A stretch of 64,000 bases of DNA. It comes from Saccopteryx bilineata (taxonomy: Eukaryota > Chordata > Mammalia > Chiroptera > Emballonuridae). Shown in pieces: positions 1-11,100 of the stretch. A program made the position numbers and the translations under genes. How positions within the stretch are numbered: the stretch's first letter is position 1; each line of letters opens with the position of its first letter. Under the pieces are notes generated by a model. The model was not told the DNA's origin and did no database searches. It was given only the letters and a program-made list of their open reading frames with translations. The stretch lies in the NCBI RefSeq assembly GCF_036850765.1, contig NC_089492.1, positions 291,050,590 through 291,114,589 on the forward strand, given 5' to 3'.

Positions 1-60
1 CCGCTTGCTATCTCTCTCTCTCTCTCTCTCTGTCTCGCAAAAAAATATAATAAATCCGCG
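1..60 (+). mobile_element. 3' tail of a tRNA-derived SINE (truncated by window edge)
   Basis: A CT-dinucleotide run followed by TGTCTC and an A-rich tail matches the 3' end of the complete SINE at 23403-23729. Only the tail is inside the window. It lies in DFFB intron 1. Confidence 0.55.
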
Positions 61-493
61 CCTGTTTCCAAAACTGACGCAAGATGCTGCCACCAAGCCA
101 GTGAACGCACCTCCACCAAGGAGGTTAAGAGGAACATCTCGCTGGAAACGACGCACGGCCTCTGCACGGCGGTGTGACCCGCACACAGGTCAGCTTGAGG
201 AATTTTTAGGAAGACTCCTGTCGCACCCCCGCTCCGCACGTGCACACGCCCCAGCGCTGGCCGAGACCCAGACACGGAAACACATTCGGCATGGGTAGGA
301 AGGACGGCGGGACAAACACCGCACCCGTGCTGCAGGGCCTCCAGAAGCCCGGGCGCCCAGCACTGCACGCTGGGCTGCGCCCGTGCCCCCAGCGACAGCT
401 GACGGCCAGGCTGCCCTGTGCCACCCAGGACCTCTGGGCGAGCTCGCGCCCCGCACGTGGAGGCCCCGGGCTCAACCCCCGACCCCGCCGCAC
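61..493 (-). other. DFFB intron 1 (partial)
   Basis: GC-rich sequence downstream of the DFFB exon 1 donor. I see no further DFFB exon; the part from about 350 on belongs to the shared CpG island. Confidence 0.6.
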
Positions 494-616
494 CTGGAAG
501 CGCTGGCACCCCTTCCGCAACACCTCCAGGCAGCTCTTCCCCGCGACCCCAAACTTCTGCTCACAATGCAGGGCCCGCAGCTTGAACGTCTTGGGCTTCC
601 GGAACACAGACAACAT
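494..616 (-). CDS. DFFB: DFFB (CAD/DFF40) first coding exon, partial gene
   Basis: This is the first coding exon of the caspase-activated DNase, the nuclease that makes the nucleosomal DNA ladder in apoptosis after caspase-3 removes its inhibitor DFFA. The exon encodes 41 residues starting MLSVFRKPKTFKLRAL and continuing KFGVAGKSCLEVLRKGC, which is the start of the CIDE-N domain that pairs with the same domain of DFFA. The ATG is the complement of 614-616, and the exon closes at a TTCCAG|GTGCGG donor with the intron beginning at 493. The remaining CIDE-N half and the HNH-type nuclease domain lie off the left edge. Identity rests on close similarity to mammalian DFFB and on synteny with CEP104, head to head as in human. 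The N-terminus looks slightly longer than the human form and closer to the rodent one. Confidence 0.87.
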
Positions 617-730
617 CCTTAGGGCATCTGCGTGGCCCGCTGCTCATACGCGTCCTCCCCTGGGGGTGGCAGGGCTCGGCTCCTGCTAGACACCGCGGAG
701 GAGAAGCAAGCCGCGCAACGACCCCCGGAA

Positions 731-750
731 ACTACACTTCCCAGAAAAGC
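731..750 (+). promoter_or_regulatory. ZNF143/STAF-type site
   Basis: ACTACACTTCCCAGAAAAGC resembles the ACTACAANTCCCAGNANGC consensus bound by ZNF143 (with THAP11), common in bidirectional promoters. A diverged second copy is at 807-825 (ACTCCGTTACCCAGAAGGC). Confidence 0.6.
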
Positions 751-783
751 CCGGGAAAGAAAAGGCGTGGCCCCGCCTTTGTA

Positions 784-794
784 TGCGCATGCGC
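784..794 (+). promoter_or_regulatory. NRF1 palindromic site
   Basis: TGCGCATGCGC is a perfect NRF1 core palindrome. Related sites TGCGCAGGCGCA (857-868) and CGCGCAGGCGCA (887-898) follow within 105 bp. Confidence 0.65.
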
Positions 795-999
795 CTTTCC
801 CCGGAAACTCCGTTACCCAGAAGGCCACGGGGAAGTGGAGGTAAAGTCCCGTCTTGTGCGCAGGCGCATCGCAATGGGGACAGGGTCGCGCAGGCGCAAA
901 AGGCGGGGCCAGGCCGGGCTGGGTCTGGTTGTCATGAGAGCGGCAACGGCGGCCGGGCCGCTGGGCGTAGGCGCCCAACACTGCTCCTCCGCCGCCGCC

Positions 1000-1141
1000 G
1001 CGAATTCGGGGTGCGGGCGGGCCCGGGGCGGCGGAGGCGGCGCTGCCTGAGCTCTGCCAAGAACACGGCGCTGCCGGGGATGGACAAAGGGCCCTGGGGG
1101 TCGTGCAAGTGCCAAGATCCGGCGGCCATCCGTCCTGACAG
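1000..1141 (+). other. CEP104: CEP104 exon 1, 5' untranslated (start approximate)
   Basis: The non-coding first exon is inferred from the CpG island and from a good donor, CCTGACAG|GTACCG, with the last exon base at 1141. The transcription start cannot be read from the sequence. The exon contains an ATG at 1080-1082 in a strong context (G at -3 and +4) that stays open to the donor; whether it is an upstream ORF or an N-terminal extension depends on which AG is used at exon 2. Confidence 0.55.
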
Positions 1142-1963
1142 GTACCGGGGCGGGGCCAGGGGCGCGGGTCCGGGGCTCGGGTGCCGGCGTGTGGCCGCAG
1201 GGTGAGCCGGCCGCGGGGCGCCCACTGCTGGAGGGCGGCGGGGCCGGTGGTGGGGACGGACTGTACCCAGGGGTCCCGAGTTCGGTGCCGGGCGCGCGGC
1301 GGGCGGACGGAGACCCGGGACTACGGGACAGTTCGCGTCCCGTCGTTTGTTTGGTTACAATGCGTCTCTTCGACCTCACGCGGTCTCAGGCACTCGCACC
1401 AGATCCCGCGACCCCTATCCCCCCCCCAAAAAAAACCCCACGTAATTGTATTGTAACATTGACGTTTTCTCTTGAAAGGTGGAAACAAAGTTTCCTCCCT
1501 CAGTCTTGTAGCAAAGACGTCCTGCAGTAGCTAAAATGTTTCAGTTTGCTTTTGGAAAGCAGACCAGGGAAAGAGCCCGAATCAGCTCTCTCCCGGCAGG
1601 ACGAGCCTGGGTGGTGAGGGAGCCTAGGCCGGGGACATGCAGCCCTGCGCTGGCTGGGGTAGCCTTCATCCTGCACTACGTGCTCGTCACTGAGCTCTCC
1701 ACGGAGCTTCGGTTCTTCCCGGAATGTAATGATGTTTTTTTATAGAACCTGGTAGCAGTATCTTTCAAGTGATGCCCAATGTCTCATGTGAGACATAAAC
1801 ATTTACACAGGAGGGGACCCTGGGTTACAAGGTGACCAAAAACCGGATCCTTTGCAGATACCCAGACTGAGACTGCCTCTGCTGTGCCCAGGCATTTCTG
1901 CTGCCTGGTTCCTACATGCCCGGTCTTTTTTTTGGGTCTATTGAAGCAACATGTTATAATGTG
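1142..1963 (+). other. CEP104 intron 1, first part
   Basis: The edge of the CpG island extends to about 1330; after that I recognise nothing up to the hAT transposon starting at 1964. Confidence 0.5.
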
Positions 1964-2215
1964 CAGGGGTAGGGAAACTTTTTGGCTGAGAGAGCCATGA
2001 ACGCCACATATTTTAAAATGTAATTCCCTGAGAGCCATACAATATATTTAACACTAAATACAAATAAATGTGTGCATTTTATGTAAGACCAACACTTTTA
2101 AAGTACAATAAATCTCTGAATTCTTTTTAATAACGTTGTTATGCTGTTGCTAACCAATGATGAATAAAGTACTTCTTACCATTAATGCGACTTCTGCATG
2201 GTTTTGCTGATGGCT

Positions 2216-4120
2216 TTGTCGTCTGGTTGATACATGGTGAGGTTAAGCTTCATGCAGATGTTGAGACTTTCATCTGTTAAACGTGGTCATAACTTGGTCT
2301 TAATGTTCTTTAGATGTGAGAAAGACTGCTCACATGCATACGTAGAGCCAAACGTTGTCAGTACAGCAATACTCACACGCTGCAGTGTGTGATATGTGAC
2401 AGGGAAGCGCGTTCCAAGTTTTGACAATCAGCTGGTCCGCGGGTTGAAGTTTTTTCATTTCTTACCACTTGTGTTTTCTCGCCAACTCTGCTTGCTGTCG
2501 TGCAAGTCTTTCCAAATCTTCATTCAGTGACTTGGAACTTATTCACCCACATGTCTGAGGCCTTCAGGTCAGCAGCTTGTAGCTTAAAATCTCTGGCAGA
2601 GACACCAGGGATGTTACTCAGTTCGGCGCTGTCCACTGCACACTCGTGTGGATGGGTGATGAACTTAAAAAGATGAGTGCGCTCACGAAATTCTCCAAAG
2701 CGCACTTTGAATGACTGCAGGAGATTAGATGTGAAGGCTACTAGCTGCTGGAGATCAAGATGTTGAGCAGGGTCACTTGCTTGCATGCATCTTTAAACTC
2801 TCCCAGTTTTTCAAAGTGTAGTTAAACGACCTGTTTCAATGTTGGTGATGAAGAGTTCCAGCTTGTTTTCAAAGGCAAACACTGCTTGTTGAAGGGATAA
2901 GACTGTATTTCCAACGCCTTACATTTTCACATTGAGCTGGTTCAGATGTTCAGTCATATCCACGCGATAGTAGAACTTCAGGAGCCACTCAGTGTTAGTT
3001 AACTCAGGATGCTCGATGTTTTTCATTTCAAGAAAAGTCCGAATTTCACTCAGACAAACCGTGAAATGGCTGAGCACTTTCCCTCTTGACAACCAACGCA
3101 CATTGCTGTGCAGAAGCAGACCAGGATAATTATTCCCAACTTCATCCAGCAGTGTTTTAAACTGGCGATCATTTAAAGCTCGGGCAACAATAAACTTGAC
3201 CACCCGAATGACCAGCGACATCACCTCACCAAGCTGCTCGACACACATCTGAGCACAAAGCGCCTCCTGATGTAGGATGCAGTGAAAACTTAGGATGGGT
3301 CTCTTTTCATGTTCACAAAGAAGCACTATGAAGCCTCTGTTTTTCCCCACCATGCACGGAGCACCATCAATACACACCGAAATAAGTTTATCCATCGGTA
3401 GATTTTTTTCTTTAGCAAACTCAGTGAAAGACTTGAATAAATCCTCCCCTCTTGTTGTCTCTTTCATAGGCAAAACAGCAAGACTTTCCTCACGTAGTGT
3501 GTCACCAACAGCATACCTTGCAATCACGCTGAACTGGGATAAATGGCTTATGTCTGTTGACTTATCCAAAGCGAGAGAAAAGAATGGTGCTGCATTTATG
3601 TCCTTCACTTGTGTTGCCTCAATTTGATTTGCCATCATGATGGTACATCATGAACAGTTCTTGCCGACAGAAGTATGTCTTTTATTAGTTTGATTATCTT
3701 GTCTTTATCCAAAAAGTCATCAAAAAGCTCATTGTCAACATCAAGCATGAATGTTTTGGCATACTCCCCATCTGTGAATGGCTTTCCGTTTCTCACAATT
3801 GCTAAAGCACCAGCAAAGCTAGCCGAATTCCAGTCACTTTGTTGGATCCAAACAACAGAGTTGCTGCTGACTAGCTTGCACTCTACACAGTAGCTCTTGA
3901 CATGCTTTCTTCCTGCTGTCCCCCTCTGGATATTTCGATGCAAATGTAGTATGATGTGTGTCAAAGTGCCGCTTTATATTTGACCGTATCATTGATGCAA
4001 TTTTATCATTGCATATTAGACACACTGCAGAACCTGCTCTCTCCCCAAAGGCGAATTCCTCTGTTCATTCCTGCTGAAAAGTACGATACTCCTCATCTTT
4101 TTTTCTTTTAACCATCTTCT
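2216..4120 (-). pseudogene. hAT transposase pseudogene
   Basis: Read on the minus strand, the gene begins near 4110 with a lysine-rich leader. It continues into a BED-type zinc finger (CLIC followed by IKRHFDTHH, open segment 3834-4025), then 3635-3964 (with GKPFTDGEYAKTFML), then the catalytic RNase-H-like region at 2919-3638 (LALDKSTDI, CIDGAPCMVGKNRG, HCILHQEALCAQ). A C-terminal segment at 2520-2786 contains KASDMWVNKF, and decayed remnants of the hAT dimerisation region reach about 2216. The frame breaks near 3637, 3835, 2919 and 2520, so no single full-length reading frame exists. The longest intact piece is 239 codons. No host gene is implied. Confidence 0.85.
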
Positions 4121-4244
4121 TCGTCAAAAGGGTTTCTGCAATTAGCTAGCTGACTACTTGATTAAAAGGAGGGAAGTTTTACTTCCTGACTTCACAACGA
4201 CCCGTGTACTTTATGCATTATCCAATAAAAATTTGGTGTCCCAG

Positions 4245-4617
4245 GGCCCTGGCCGGTTGGCTCAATGGTAGAGCGTCGGCCTGGCGTGCAGAGGTCCCGG
4301 GTTTGATTCCCAGCCAGGGCACACAGGAGAGGCGCCCATCTGCTTCTCCACCCCTCCCCCTCTCCTTCCTCTCTGTCTCTCTCTTCCCCTCCTGCAGCCG
4401 AGGCTCCATTGGAGCAAAAAGATGGCCCGGGTGCTGGGGATGGCTCCTTGGCCTCTGCCCCAGGCACTAAAGTGGCTCTGGTCACTACAGAGCTATGCCC
4501 CGGATGGTCAGAGCATCGCCCCCTGGTGGGCGTGCTGGGTGGATCCCAGTAGGGCGCATGCGGGAGTCTGTCTGACTGCCTCCCCGTTTCCAGCTTCAGG
4601 AAAAAAAAATTTAAAAA
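4245..4617 (+). mobile_element. tRNA-derived SINE (long type), nested in the hAT element
   Basis: It starts GGGCCCTGGCCGGTTGGCTC, with tRNA-like A box (TGGCTCAATGGTAGAG) and B box (GGTTTGATTCCC). A CT-rich block, a unique body and an A-rich tail follow. The target duplication AAAATTTGGTGTCCCAG occurs on both sides (about 4228-4244 and 4618-4635), so the SINE inserted after the hAT copy was in place. Confidence 0.9.
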
Positions 4618-4831
4618 AAAAATTTGGTGTCCCAGATGACAGCTGTGATTGGCTCCAGACACTCGCATCCATGAACATGAGCAGTAGGAAATGAATGGAT
4701 TGTAATACATGAGAATGTTTTATATTTTTAACATTTTTTTTATTAAAGATTTGTCTGCGAGCCTGATGCAGCCATCAAAAGAGCCACATCTGGCTCATGA
4801 GCCATAGGTTCCCGACCCCTGGTATAGTGTG

Positions 4832-5838
4832 ACAAATCCTCCGTATGGCTTTGGTAGGTCCTGTTTTTAAGGCTTAGCACCATGGCAGAGGGTACTGGAC
4901 CCTGACAGCTGGGAACAGACCCTGCCTGTGTGGCTCGCTAGTTGGATGACGATGGGCATGGGTCTCACTGTGCCTTCATTTCCTTGTCTCTAAAGTTGGG
5001 GTGACAAGCTGAACCTGTGTAGTTGTTGTGAAGGTTTGTTGAGTGTGTATCCAGTGCTGGGGACCGCCCTGGCCCACTGAGCACTCTCGGGCTGTGCCTA
5101 CAGCGGTCACAAGTGCTGAGTAAAGAAGTAGGTCTATGTGTACATTGGGTAATGGGAGTAGGCTTTCAAATCTGTACAAGTTCAAGACCTACCGTCACAT
5201 TCAGTCGAGAACACTTGATAGACACCTACTAATTCCAAGGCAGGATAGGAAGTAAAAGGTACTGCTCTGAAGATGGTGGACGAACTTGGGAATTGGGAGC
5301 AGAGGGAAGTAACTTTGATCTTTTGAAAGTTTGGCTGGGCTATAGAATTTGTGGCAGAAGGTGGGGACTGGAACAGCAAATTGGGTCAGGACGTAGTTGG
5401 CCCTGCAACCCTGGATAGAGAGCCGATAACCCCAGCTAAGCTTGAGGAGGGTTCGTCTGGTGGGGGCATAAGAGGAGTGGGCGGAGCGGGGCTCCAGGTA
5501 GAGAGACCAGCTGTTGTCTAGAAAAGACAATAAAAGAGGGGATGTAGTGAACCACCTGTTCACTGACAGGACCCGTGAGACTTGGCATTCAGTGGGTGGG
5601 AAGTGGGAGGGTGAGGTCAAGAGGAGAGTAAGGCCAAGCTGACAGCCTGAGCATGTGGGAGGAGCTGCAGGCTGTGGGTGGACCAGCTCCGTCCCTGGAA
5701 ACAGGGACACAGAATACAGTGGGTTAAATCACACGCGTCTGTTTTTTTGTGACTTCTTTTCATTCTTTTCTGAGTTAACTGAGTTTCCCTGTCCTGCATT
5801 GTGACATCTGCAGTGAGCTTTGCATAAAAAAACAGCTG
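4832..5838 (+). other. CEP104 intron 1, no recognised feature
   Basis: I see no exon, repeat family or tandem repeat here. Confidence 0.4.
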
Positions 5839-6195
5839 GGGCCCTGGCCGGTTGGCTCAGCGGTAGAACGTCAGCCTGGCATGTGGAAGTCCGATTCCCA
5901 GCCAGGGCACATAGGAGAAGTGCCCATCTGCTTCTCCACCCCTCCCCCTCTCCTTTCTCTCTGTCTCTCTCTTTCCCTCTTGTAGCCAAGGCTCTATTGG
6001 AGCAAAGTTGGCCCCAGGCTCTGAGGAGGGCTCCTTGGCCTCCGCCTCAGGCGCTAGAATGGCTCTGGTTGCAACACCCCAGAGGGGCCGAGCATCACCC
6101 CCTGGTGGACATGCCACGTGGATCCCGGTGGGCTGCATGTGGGAGTTCATCTGCCTCCCCGCTTCTCACTTCAGAAAAATACAAAAAAAATAAAA
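5839..6195 (+). mobile_element. tRNA-derived SINE (long type)
   Basis: Same family as 4245-4617: GGGCCCTGGCCGGTTGGCTC head, a damaged B box, CT-rich block and A-rich tail ending before 6196. Flanks AACAGCTGGGG and GAAACTGGGG look like a diverged target duplication. Confidence 0.85.
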
Positions 6196-7364
6196 ATAGA
6201 AACTGGGGTCTTTAATGGTGGTTTATCCTTCTGTGCCCAATGCTTTGTTCACGTATGCTTAGAAACATTAGCAGGTACCAGGCAATAAAGACTCTGTTAG
6301 TGTGGTCCTCTTCCGGTTCTCGGTGCAAGTAACGGAGGATCAATACCACACATCTAGCAGGTTGAAATAAGCAAGATTTCTTGGGGATACATTTGTGTGT
6401 TACCTTCTACTAAGAATTTTAATTAATACTATGTCTGATCCCAGAAAACATTCTGAAGAATTCTTTCTCCTCTGTTTTAACAAGGACTATTTTAGTTACA
6501 GATACCTAAACCTAACTCAGATTAGCTTACTGAAGAGGAATTTGATGGGCTCAGTAGCTGGAGAGAAACCAGAAGTCCATGAGTGGTTGGGCTTTAAGTG
6601 TGGCTAAACCTAAGGCCTACAAGGCTGTCTGCCTCCTGCATCACTGTTCCCCATGTCAGCCTGCCCTCTGGCAGGAACTCTCCCTGGTGGCATCCAGCAG
6701 CCCCCACAGGTGTTATCCTCCAGCCCAGTGACAGTGGAAATGAAGCTTCTCTTTCCTGGCAGCCCCAGCAAAGTCCTAGGGTCTAGTGGCATTGGCCCAG
6801 TTTGGGTCTTTTTGTCCTGAACCAGTTACCAAGGAGGGATGTGGAACTCGTGGACAGAGCAACCCGGGAAAAGCGGCCACCACGGGTGGGAAGCTGAGGA
6901 GTGCAGCGTGGGGTGTTGCACCCCTCAGATGCTGGAGTGGGAAGGGCAGGTCACCAAGGGAAATTGTGACTGAGGTGCTGTTTTCAAACCAGGCCAGGAT
7001 GGACACTATCAGGCAAAAGTAGACGCCACACATCCTCCCTCCGAATAATGATGTGTAACTGTGAACAAAGTCCAGTTCATTAAAAAATCATGACATTAAA
7101 AAAACAGCATTCAACCCATATGTGTGTCAGTGTCTCCTACGCATCAGTCACTCATCCTGGCTCCGTGTGTCCATCTCTGCACTCTGTATTTCTGTCTGTA
7201 TTTCTGCTGTCCCATCTTGGGTAGTAATTTTTATTTAGCAGTTATTATGCTGTTGATTAAAAAGTCCTTCCCCCCCCTTATTTTTGTACAATTTATTGAT
7301 GTACTGGTTGTTTTAGTTGCTTACCTAATGTAAAAAAAACTTTATATCTCATCTAAAAAGCTTG
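6196..7364 (+). other. CEP104 intron 1; possible ancient interspersed repeat
   Basis: About 6490-7020 has the look of an old mammalian interspersed repeat, but I cannot name the family with confidence. No coding exon is seen. Confidence 0.3.
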
Positions 7365-7740
7365 TTTGTGCCATAACAAAGTACCACACACTGACTTAAA
7401 ACAGTTTGTCCTGGAGGCCAGAAGGCAGAAATCACAGTGTTGGCGGGCCATGCTCTGTCTTTGGCTGTAGGGAGGCCCTTTCCTTTCTGATGATCATTGG
7501 TATCCTGGCTTGTAGATGCATAGCTCCCATGGCTGTACCACTGTCATGTGGTCTTCTCTCCGTCGTGTGCATGCCTGTGTCTCTTTTCTTCGAAGGACAC
7601 CAGTCGTTTTGGAGTAGGGCCCATCCTACTCCAGTATGACCTCATTTTAATTTTTACTACATCTGCAAATTTCTAAATAAAGTCACATTCATAGAAGGAC
7701 TTCAATACTTTTTGCAGGGACACACAATTTAACCCATGAC
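7365..7740 (-). mobile_element. MaLR (MLT1-type) solo LTR, antisense
   Basis: Read on the minus strand, the 3' end contains ATTTTGTTATGGCA-like sequence (plus strand: GCCATAACAAAGTACCACA) preceded by the CTGGAGGCC, GGCTTGTAGATG, AGGACACCAGTC and CAGTCACATT-type landmarks of ERVL-MaLR LTRs. It is old and diverged, with no internal retroviral region nearby. Confidence 0.7.
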
Positions 7741-8003
7741 ACTGGTCAAACTTTTTGGATGTGTTTTTGGGAGAAGTCAGAATAACTTAAATGAGATCTT
7801 ACATAGAATTAGAGGCTCCTATAAAAAGCGCCTAACAAAAAACCACAGACTGTTTCAAAGTAATGGAAAAGTTCTGAATACATTGTGAATTACTTCGTGT
7901 GTTAGCAAGGCTTGCACAGTTTCAATGTGATGGTGTTGTTATAACACATTACTAAGTTTCCTTATTTTGAACAAGTGTTTCCTGCTCTTATGAACAGCCC
8001 CAG

Positions 8004-8124
8004 TGTCCAGAATGCCCCACAAGATTGGATTCGTTGTGGTCAGCTCTTCGGGGCATGAAGACGGCTTCAGCGCCCGGGAACTGATGATCCACGTGCCGAC
8101 CGTCAGTGGCTGGAGGTCGCCAAG
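8004..8124 (+). CDS. CEP104: CEP104 exon 2 (start codon at 8012)
   Basis: The ATG at 8012-8014 begins MPHKIGFVVVSSSGHEDGFS, which is the conserved N-terminus of CEP104. The donor is CCAAG|GTGGGC with the last exon base at 8124 (phase 2). Three AGs compete as acceptor (7997, 8003, 8010). Confidence 0.92.
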
Positions 8125-11100
8125 GTGGGCTGCACAAGGGGCCTCGGCTGAGGACTCCTTGCATTCTCATTTTGTTTCAACTCAGGCATCAGAACTGCAA
8201 GGTTGTCAGTTGCTGCCGCCTTCCTCTCTGATTACATGATGCCTTTTCTTCCTCCTGCTGATGTTCTTAATGAAAATGTGTTGGGCCTTTTCTCCTAGTA
8301 ACATTAACTCATGTTTTACTTAAGAAATGTGAAAATACAAAAGAAAAGAGAGACAGTGACACCCCACCACCACCAGGTGTTGAATTGTGTTTGCCCGCAT
8401 CCGTGGGGCTCACACCGCTGTCCGCATTCTGTGCGGGGTGGTCTGTGTTCGCAGGCTCTTAGTTTCCTGGCTGTGCTCCTGGGGTCAGGTTCTGTGTCTA
8501 ACTGCTTTTCTGTACACCAGCTTTAGCCCAGCAAGTCTTTCAGATTGTCTTGGATATTTGTGCACCTTTATAAACGTGTTCATTCGTGAGTAATGCAATA
8601 CTAGTTGGGGCATCTCTGGAGAGGCCATCATTACTCAGTCACGGCAGCGGCGTGGTTGCTGAGAAGCCAAGGGCCTGTTCAGGTCCCTGCACTGCCAGCA
8701 GAGTCCCTGGTCATCATGACTTACCCATGCCCCACTGGAAGGCACTGTTTATATTGTGCATGCTCATACATGTGCAACAGGTGTCTCATTCTAAACCCGT
8801 CATGTACCCGGGACTGCTTTTACTCACTTCACTGCTGAAAAGGTGAATGCAGATCCCACTAAAAGGGAGCATGTGTTTCCCCTTTGGCGTTTGGGAGCAG
8901 CCTGACAAGCCAGACTCTCTTCCCTGCCTGCAGCCTGGCTGAGGTGAGAGGTGAAGCAGATGGGGACAGAGTGGCCCTTTATTGATGAGGAGGCGGCTGC
9001 AGGGATGAGGGCTTTATCTGCAGGCAGGTAAAGGTCACAGGACTGAGCTGGCCACGGCTTCTTGCCTGCCGGCCAGGCCAGCCTCCCCAGGTCAGGGCTG
9101 GGGACACGCCATGCCAGCTGCCTCGGTATCCCCCAGTCTGCAGTCACCCCAGTCTCGCCCCTCCCTGGCCAAGGCCTGCACTAGGCTGGGGCCACAGTGT
9201 CACGTGGATGCACTTCCGCCCCCCAGCTCCTGTCCCCCCACCTCCCTCCCACAGAGGCTCTCGTGCAGCCCCACCTGTTCAGTGTTCATGGGGTGAAAGG
9301 TACTCACGTGTAGGGACAAGAGAACCTTTTTGGTAATGAATATAAAAATAAGATGGCCGTTTGTGCACTGACATGGTAGTGTGTTCCCTTGGGGGCATAA
9401 TAGATCCCTTGTTTTATTGCATAGTAATGAGCTTTCAGACCCCACAGCAGGAAAGGAGACATGGACACCCTCCCCACCCAGACCCACACTGGGCTCAGCT
9501 AGGGCTCTCCTGGCTGCAGCCCAGCATTCCCTGAGCTCAGGCGCATCGCAGTGGGGCAGAGGACACCCTCGGCCAGGCCCACAGGGAGGATGGGGCTATG
9601 TTGGCCCAGGTTAGAGAGGGCTCACTGGGCTCCCACGGGTGCATCCTGGCGGGGAAGGGACGGCCTCCTGCTGGGCATGGGGGCCTTCCTCCCTTTCTCC
9701 TGTTTTTCTGCCACCTAGGAACTTAGGGGTCTGCTCTTCAGAGGCGGCTCCGAGGCAGTGGGAGGCTCACAGCAGGAGTTTGCTTCCAGATTCTTATTCA
9801 AACAGAAACCTGGGGCCGTCAGTTCATCTCCAGAAGATGGACGCACACCTACCTGCCTTTTCAGGTGTCTGTGTCATTCACAGTCCACGTGAAGGGTGCT
9901 TTTTAAACAGTTTTGGAGGCTTCTTTACATAATAAAGGGTGTTTCCCTTGTGGATTATGGGGAGTCCCTGTGTCTGAGAGACCTCAGGACAGGCTGTATG
10001 TGCCCTGAATGTGGGCACGGTGTCTTCTCTGTCCATGTCAACGCCTGGCACACGTGAGGGTGCAGAGTGTTTGCCACTCGCTTGGTGTCCCGCTGCCCTC
10101 CATCCCACGTGCACCTCTCTGACAACCTTTGCTTTTGAAAACTCAGTGTCAGGAAATGCCAGGCAAGATGCCTGCAGAATTGAGTCCGTCTGGTCTGCCC
10201 GTAGTCACCAGCCCCACCGTCTTGTCTCATACTCTCCCCGTTCATCCTGTTCTGTCCCTCAGAGTTACACGTACAGTAGGCCCCTTGTCGTGTTGGTGGT
10301 TTCAATTACCTGCGGTTCAACCACAGAAGGAACATTTTTAAATGGAAAATTCCAGAAATAAACAGTTCATGCTTTTTAAATTGCCTGCTGTTCTGAGTCA
10401 TGTGATGAAATCTTGAGCCATTCCACTGGGGACGTGAATCGTCCCTTTGTCCAGTGTCCTCACGCTGTAGATGCTCCCCGCCTGTTAGTCACTTAGTAGC
10501 CACATTGGTGAACAGATAGATGGTCACGGTATCTCGGGGCTCGTGGTCAGGGCCCCTTCGTTTTCCTCAGTAACGGCCCCACAGCACAGGAGTGGTGGTG
10601 CTGGCTGTGCGGAGGTGCCCAAGAGAAGCCGTAAGCGCTTCCTGTCAGCGCAGTTCTCACCCTGTCCAGGAAAAAACTCCCGTGCTGAGGCGGCTGAGAT
10701 CTACAGTGAGATTGAACCTTCTGCCCGTGAAATCGTGAGGAAGGAAAAATAAATCCGTGCTGGTTGGCCATCTCGCCTCGGACTGAGCGAGTTCCGGCCC
10801 CCGTGCGTGAGGAGTGCTCGGTTAGGACGGGAAAGGCGTTCATTTGTGGGTGGAAGACAGAGCGGGAAACGTGTTCCCATGGACAGTGACGTGTTTCCCA
10901 GAAAGCACGGAGCCTCTGCGGGGCCCTCAGCAGGGACCCCCGAGACAATGACCACAGTCACGTCTCTATTACAGTATGTTGTCGTAGCCGTTCTAGTTTA
11001 TTACCAGTTATTGTTAATCTCCTACTGGGCTTCACATGTAAGCTACACTCCATCACACGTGTGCAGGTGCAGGAGAAACATGGCACCTGCAGGGCTTCCC

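Larger units (their letters stand above)
350..1330. promoter_or_regulatory. CpG island and bidirectional promoter of DFFB and CEP104
   Basis: A CpG-dense stretch covers DFFB exon 1 (minus) and the non-coding first exon of CEP104 (plus). The core between the two genes, about 617-1000, has no TATA box. It carries a ZNF143/STAF-like motif at 731-750 (ACTACACTTCCCAGAAAAGC), a weaker one at 807-825, an NRF1 palindrome at 784-794 (TGCGCATGCGC), two more NRF1-type sites at 857-868 and 887-898, and GC boxes. This is the usual make-up of a divergent housekeeping promoter. Island limits are judged by eye. Confidence 0.8.
1964..4821 (-). mobile_element. hAT-family DNA transposon, decayed autonomous copy
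   Basis: The ends are imperfect terminal inverted repeats: CAGGGGTAGGGAAACTTTTT on the left, and on the right a sequence whose complement begins CAGGGGTCGGGAACCTATGG. A near-perfect target duplication flanks it, TATAATGTG (1955-1963) and TATAGTGTG (4823-4831). The transposase is encoded on the minus strand and broken by frameshifts and stops. A tRNA-derived SINE is nested inside at about 4245-4617. The element lies in CEP104 intron 1, antisense to the gene. The transposase resembles the hAT-derived part of GTF2IRD2, ZBED5 and FAM200-like proteins (Charlie-type). Confidence 0.88.

Noticed and set aside
2919..3638. 239-codon minus-strand frame as a host gene
   Set aside because: It is part of the broken hAT transposase within defined terminal repeats, with frame breaks on both sides, so it is not a domesticated gene on this evidence.
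4254..4325. tRNA-like sequence with A and B boxes
   Set aside because: It is the tRNA-derived head of a SINE, with target duplications and SINE body; not a tRNA gene. The same applies to the other SINE heads.
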